From Bugulina stolonifera (lineage: Eukaryota; Bryozoa; Gymnolaemata; Cheilostomatida; Bugulidae), in contig OW285196.1 in NCBI GenBank assembly GCA_935421135.1, positions 4,755,001 through 4,819,000 on the forward strand: a stretch of 64,000 nt of DNA, in the 5' to 3' direction. The stretch's first letter is position 1; every line of letters begins with the position of its first letter. Under the pieces are notes generated by a model. That model was not told where the DNA came from, ran no database searches, and was given only the letters and a program-made list of their open reading frames with translations. The position numbers and the translations under genes are program-made. Of the stretch, positions 58,199 through 64,000 are shown piece after piece.

Positions 58199-58604
58199 AG
58201 AATAACAGTGATTGCAGTCCACTCTGTTTATGGGCGCTAGTCAGCTATTGTTCATAGTTGAGAGAAGACAACTTCTAATTATGATCAATAGCTTATGAAT
58301 ACCTACATGTATAAGACAACTAGTGATTAAAACAATAGATGAGCAGTACAGTACATTGCATCATAGACTTAGGTGTGCTTGCTTCTACTAACAGTTATAC
58401 TTCTCATAGTTTACAGACAGAGTTGCATATAATATACATATATGTACATGTGTATGCATTATACTGTAATAATAATTATATAAGTAACTAGGTGTATTGT
58501 GGTGCGTACTACGTTATGTAAGCAATATGGTTTCTCTGTATTAAATTACTGCATAATGAAGGTACAAGTATAAAAATTCCATGTTATATTTTTGTAAAAT
58601 TTAC

Positions 58605-58867
58605 CAATTAATTGTTGAGCACTATGTACAAGGGATTTGCTATGAGTAGTGTGAGATTTATCCACCCTACTGGTCACTTGTGGGCTGGACAAGTGGCCCG
58701 CATCCACTAGACTGATGCTCAGGCTAGGCTTCTGTATTTCCTCAGTAGTTCTATTATACATGCATTTCCCTATAAAGTCGACTAGGACTTTAGCTATATA
58801 CAATGTAGACATACATGTACATGTATGCACAGCACCTGCTGTTCCTATAATGTACTCAGTAGGTAAA
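58605..58867 (-). CDS. Two joined exons of an unidentified minus-strand gene
   Basis: 58836-58867 (LPTEYIIGTA) joins in phase 1 to 58605-58793 (KVLVDFIGKCMYNRTTEEIQ, later SLSISLVDAGHLSSP and SAQQLI), which ends in a donor G|GTAAAT. Both have good acceptors. Not recognised; the gene would run toward lower coordinates opposite the W-repeat gene. Confidence 0.45.
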
Positions 58868-59846
58868 CTGGTGCAGCAGAAATCAGGAATAGTAATAATT
58901 TATACTAATAGTAACATATCATTACATATTATTATTAGTAGTACACTTTGGTGTATATTTGCAAATATGCTGCAATATCATAGTATTCGGTCTAGTATAG
59001 ACATTATTATTGTACCATCAATTGATAGCTTGCTTTGTAGTAAGTAGTGTTTTATACTCAGGTATATAATAGCTAGTTATATATATATTATATTATATAA
59101 TAACCAAAGTTATATAATACAATATTCAGCACAGTATCATTATACAGCGTGTTAGAGAAAATGATGAATATTAGTTTCTCTAGCTGAGAATCTAAGATGT
59201 GTGTGAAGGGGTTGGCGGGAGGAAGCCTAACCCTCCAACTACTTTAGAAGGTACATGATTGTACTTAGGCTACATGCATATGAGGAAAGGAAGGTGCTAA
59301 GTAATAAAATATTATAGGAAATGGCATTAAATGGTGCTAACTGTAGGTGGCTAGAAGCAACATGCAATAGACTAATACATTATTATTAATAATATTCGTA
59401 CTATTTGCCACTAGATCATCCTGAGTACTCTACACACCTGATAGCCTTAGAACCGACTGTCACATATCATCCATCCTCTAGGTCTAGGGCTATGAATTGT
59501 TACTATACCACATGACTTGGTAGCTGTATATTGCAAAATACTACTTGTACTTGTATACATGAGTGACCAGAATAATAATAATAATGACAGAATATAGTCT
59601 GTTAGTGATAGAAAGTATAACCTACACCTGTTTTGAAGCACTACAAATGAAATTGCATTTGATATAACTTATTTATGTACATGTAGACGTAAAGCACTAA
59701 ATATCTGCCTATGTGTTTGTCATTAAACCATTCTCAGTATCAGTTCTATCAGTTATATACATGCATGAATATACAGAGTGTACCCATCTCTAAACTTGAA
59801 TCCATACACTGGCACAACCCTGAAATTGTCTGTACAGTGTACTCAC

Positions 59847-59914
59847 CACCTTATTTCTTCTATTTCTAACATTGAGTCGTATGCGTGAAAACATGGCAGT
59901 CCAGACATCCAAAT
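59847..59914 (-). CDS. Orphan exon, DVWTAMFSRIRLNVRNRRNK
   Basis: A 68-bp open stretch between a TTTTATAG acceptor and a GTG|GTGAGT donor. It probably belongs to the same gene as 58605-58867, but its end phase does not match that acceptor, so at least one intervening exon is missing. Confidence 0.35.
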
Positions 59915-61705
59915 CTATAAAACAGGATGGAGGGCCGACATATATATATATTTCACACAACACAATACGTACAGCACATGTCGACTATATATATATGTGT
60001 ACGTACAGCAACCTATTACCTAATGCTATATGCAGCTAGTCAGACCTACAACCATAGCTAGCAGTGTTGTCTGTGTGCAGAGGCATATATTCATTAGTGT
60101 CTTCACGACCTCAATTTAAGGCACGGGGTCAAATTGCTCAAGAACTTTCTGGTCCACTTCCGTCACAGGGTTGTGAATACACTGGCCTGGGCCAATAGCG
60201 AAATATTTTTTTCTTGCGAGGAACCTGGGTGTGCCAATGAACTGAGGATGATTTCCTCAGACCAAGCAAACTCTCAGGTCAAGGTCTCTGGATTTTTATT
60301 TACGACTCAGGTCGGTTCAAGAGGTCATGAAGGCACTATATGCCTGTCTCATCTAGGATGTATCAGTGTCCTGTCTAAATAGTTGTAAAGGTTTCAGCCC
60401 AATTGGTATTACATGAATTAGTTTTCAGTTGTGTAGATAGTTACATAACAAAAACTGAGACCTGAAATGTGATTGGCTGATGATGGATATCAATTTTTGG
60501 AAATGGCCCAATGGGGTTTTTGTTAACTTAAAGGAGTACTGACAGTTAATTTTTTTTTACATCATTAGAATCGTGCTGACATGCTGAGTTGTAAGGACAT
60601 GGCCTTTCTTGCACCAAAATTCAAGTTTTTGGGCCACGTTAGGCCAAAGTGGGCCATTTTCAAAAATTTTGGGTATCATTCGGGTATCATTTGGAATTGT
60701 TCCCTCTTCCCATTATGATACCCAAGTGCTTGACAATCAGTCATGGGTAGGGTATTGAAACATCACAAAAATCCACTAGCAACATATAATTAGGATGTCA
60801 TGATAACATTAACCACAGGCATATGCTAAACCCATTACGCATTATGTATGCCTACTATAATAATAATAATAATAATAATAATACACTGGAAGTTGCCAGC
60901 TCCTACTGTAAACTATGTGCAACGTATACAGCATATTATTATTGCTGTTTAGTCCCATGACAGAATTTCATCCACAAATTACATTATATAAACAGATTGC
61001 TTTATATTGCATAATACCAATCACTGTAGTAAATGTCTTATTGCAATGATGAAACCATTTTGTGTAAAACACATAGCCTAATATTGTACTTGATAGATTT
61101 GTGGCAGTATTATTAATTTTTATCTAGAGGCCCAAATTGGTAAATAGAAACATTATTGCCTGTAGCCAACAATTCACTATTATACAATAGCACTTAGACG
61201 GCCTGATAACTCAAAGTTGTTTGCAATTGCCATTGCTGCTGGTGACAAATATCTACGGCTTGATTATTTCATGAATGAAATAAATATACACTGTAGAATT
61301 AAAATATTACATAGGTTATGTACTTATGCATGGAGGCTCATACTTGTTCACCAATGTTTACTAGAACATGCCACGAGGTCAATGTACAACGTTATATACA
61401 ATGTGCTTCAGCATACATTGTACATACATGTTATAGGGTCTTGGGCAGTCAACTTCAATGTGTAAATGGTGATAATACTTGCCACATACTCTATGCATTT
61501 CCATTATGGTAGGATGCTCATGTAAAAATATTGTAAAAGAGTATTATATATACATGTATCATGGAGTTTGAGATTAATTTATATATAAAAAACTATCAGA
61601 CTGTTTACATTGATTGACCATGATACACATCTAACAACTCCACACCCAAAATCATGAGTGCATTGTAAATGTGAACTGTGAAGGCATAAGTATGCAAAAA
61701 TAGAT
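59915..61705. other. 1.8-kb stretch without a recognised gene
   Basis: It contains an 82-codon plus frame (60134-60382) without recognisable motifs, sequence around 60400-60720 that looks like an old interspersed repeat, and an ATA trinucleotide run at 60860-60883. Confidence 0.4.
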
Positions 61706-63906
61706 TTATTTGGTAAATCTCCGCCTGTAAGCTCGTAGTAACTCTTCTTTGCTGGCAGTTTTGTTGTATAGCTGTGACATTGGAACATTACGATCTTGGC
61801 AATCATCATAACTGAACTCCAATGCTACCTCGAACAATCTGTCCACATAATCTATCAAGTAAAAAGAATTTTTGTGAACCCATATCAGACTGGCACATTC
61901 AGTATACTTTGTGCATGTACACTATGCAGTAAATGCACATACCAGTGTCAAACACATGTACATGTATAGGGCTCACACACAGGAAATAGATAGTATAGAG
62001 CATGATAACACTTACATTGTACATGTAGAATGCTCCATATTGCTGTCTGTATTGTTTGTACAAGTACATGTATATAACATGCATGTACAGAAAATGTACA
62101 TGTATATAGTCAATGTAGTGCTTTACAAGTTTGCAAACAAGCACATGGACATCTTACTATTTATCTGTGTATTACGAACATCAATTGTAGAGATTTACCA
62201 TAATTAGCGGGCCTGGAAACCACTTTCACAGAGGCTTCCCCTTTTTTATACTTGGGATAAGTGACTGTTAGTTTTCTCTCATCGACATCTCCATCTCCGC
62301 AGTTCTGATTGAAATGCAGTGCAGCCAATAACTGTCTAGAAAGTAAAGTCCAAGTTGCGATACACTGTAGTGGTTGCAAATTAGCCAAACCCAACTGTCA
62401 AGAAATTGTTTGCAGTAATTTGAATTACCTTGTTTCCATGGTTTTGTACGGATAATGGAGCATCTTTGGAGCAAAGTGGTTTATAACTGCATGGAAAGAT
62501 TCTAAATTGGATGTCTGACCCAGTGGACTGAGCTGCCTAACATCCTTCAGTCTTCTCCTGTCCTCTATGACATCGCATAGCAATATGTGTTCCGGAGTAT
62601 CTAAAATAATTTATGCAGTCACTTAGTCATGCATTTAGGCTAATGAGATTATTATTATGATGGTCAGGTGAGCTTTCAACAAATCTAATGTAATATGTCC
62701 CATTTATATCCCACTTCATTTGAAAATTCCATAACAAAATAATTTGAGGCATACATACTTGGCTTCATATATTTCTTTTTCTTATCACCTTTCTTTCGGC
62801 TAGGGTGGGCACACCGAGGGTACGCTGGTTCGTTATGTTTGTGCCGATTTATTATATGATTGGACAAGGTCCGCCATTTGGCTTCTATAACATCTGCCCA
62901 GTCAGTAGTATATGTAGTTGGTTGGGTTGATAGGGCAACCCAGTACATGTGATTGACAATAGCTTTCTGCCATTCACCTAAGAGTCCAGATGGATCCTTA
63001 CTGCTGGCTATTTTCAAATCCTTTTTCAACCCTGTTTATGTTGTACATAAATGAGAGATATCATTATTATGCATTTTTTTTCAATGGTGTCTACCACTAC
63101 AATATATCTAGGCTTATATATAGGCTCATTACTCATGCTTGACACAGTAAGGCAATGCAATCATAATGATATCACAATCAACAAATTTTGCTTAGATAAA
63201 ACTGAGATGAAGGTAAAGACCAAAATGTGAATTAACCAATTCTAAAGCTCTCAATATGTGACTATGAGTCATATTAGAACATCAGTTTGGAAAACATTTG
63301 TTTTGAAACTCTAGAAAACCAAACTACACTGATTTTGAAACTACATTTTTCAGATACATGTATTCCAAAGACAGTTTCTGAGATTTTGTGAATTTCTGTA
63401 TCGCAAATGCTTGAGAAAATTTACCTTTAGCAACATGCCAAATGTCCAAAAAATGGGATATTTCTGGGTTGTCTCTGTTTTTTCTTCTTGAACCATAGGT
63501 ATCTCTCATAAAAGCCCTGATTTGAATATGGCGGTCACTAATAAAGTTGACAAAGTTCAGCTTCCACTGAAAAATCTGCTGAATGCACAGCTTCAAACCT
63601 ATCATTTCCATGGCATTTGAGTTGCCCTTTGTCTGAAATAACAAAGGTACAATACATCAGTTTTCAAACAATTTATTTGTAAACTGAATTCATGGCATAA
63701 TATTATGCTTCAAGCACTGTTTATAATTCATCTATCACATGGGCAGCTATGGGCCATGGCAATAATGATCAAAGCAATGGGTGGCAGAGATAATTTCATG
63801 ATTATGGTCTATATAATATACTATATAGCTACTAACTTGAACCAAGTGTGTGGTTAGAATCTTTTTGCTGTCAATATCTAGCAAACTGTAGGAACCATAC
63901 TTTGCA
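61706..63906 (-). CDS. Transposase-like multi-exon protein, 3' part (5' end outside window)
   Basis: Six exons in frame: 63837-63906, 63425-63632, 62759-63031, 62429-62600, 62199-62335, 61706-61851 (TAA); about 335 residues visible. Motifs in order: AKYGSYSLLDIDSKKIL, GNSNAMEMIGLKLCIQ, FISDRHIQIRAFMRD, ISHFLDIWHVAKG, EWQKAIVNHMYW, WRTLSNHIINRH, YPRCAHPSRK, LSPLGQTSNLESFHAVINHF and LLAALHFNQNCG. This order matches a large, uncharacterised family of invertebrate and fish proteins (SDRH, WH and HC-x-HP motifs) that is repeated within genomes and looks transposase-derived. It is cut by five introns with clean splice sites, so it is either a host gene derived from such an element or an intron-bearing element. 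The stop codon lies inside an AATAAA signal (61704-61709). The zinc-finger N-terminus, if any, is outside. Confidence 0.75.
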
Positions 63907-64000
63907 CTAAACAATAAGAAATGTCATCACTATATTTTAGGTTTATGCTAGCAAAACAGGAAACCACCAAGTGGCTTATTGCTGTCTCTTTCTATGGGAG

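Overview
This is nuclear DNA from an AT-rich animal genome. Genes are split into many short exons (about 50-300 bp) with GT-AG introns. A nucleoporin with a Ran-binding domain, a CatSper sperm-channel auxiliary subunit, a GPI-anchored Ly6/uPAR protein and a DUF4062 protein of the NWD/TEP1/NPHP3 kind point to a metazoan. A marine or early-branching invertebrate such as a sponge would fit, but the sequence alone does not fix the species. All gene models were built by hand from reading frame, splice sites and intron phase; every junction listed keeps the frame.

Layout, left to right. (1) 1-5313: a nearly complete, apparently young Ty3/gypsy-type LTR retrotransposon on the minus strand with an intact 1483-codon gag-pol. 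Its pol order is protease-integrase-RT-RNase H, the order of Ty1/copia and of Gmr1-like elements. It abuts a 22-bp satellite (5314-6546). (2) 6643-14197, minus: N-terminal 12 exons of a DUF4062 gene that continues off the left edge; the satellite and the retrotransposon apparently lie in its next intron. (3) 14.2-16.9 kb: intergenic, with two short non-autonomous hAT-like elements. (4) 16901-23892, minus: a complete 15-exon NUP50 with an enlarged FG region and two intronic minisatellites. (5) 23.9-29.2 kb: no gene recognised. (6) 29206-34164, plus: an 11-exon gene with a domain like that of style cell-cycle inhibitor 1 (SCI1) proteins and a coding minisatellite. It converges on (7) 34462-45703, minus: a CatSper auxiliary subunit (20 exons found, extreme N-terminus missing) whose last intron holds a 28-bp satellite and whose first found intron holds a hAT-like element. 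(8) 48607-53989, minus: a complete two-domain Ly6/uPAR, GPI-anchored gene built by duplication of an exon triplet. (9) 56189-58198, plus: a five-exon gene with three W-x3-L/I-x-R-R motifs. (10) 58.6-59.9 kb, minus: orphan exons. (11) 61706-63906, minus: the 3' part of a multi-exon transposase-like gene running off the right edge.

The genes do not form a pathway. The notable themes are architectural: introns loaded with minisatellites, tandem copies of 5' splice sites, four short hAT-like elements filled with reiterated words, and exon-by-exon duplication in two genes.
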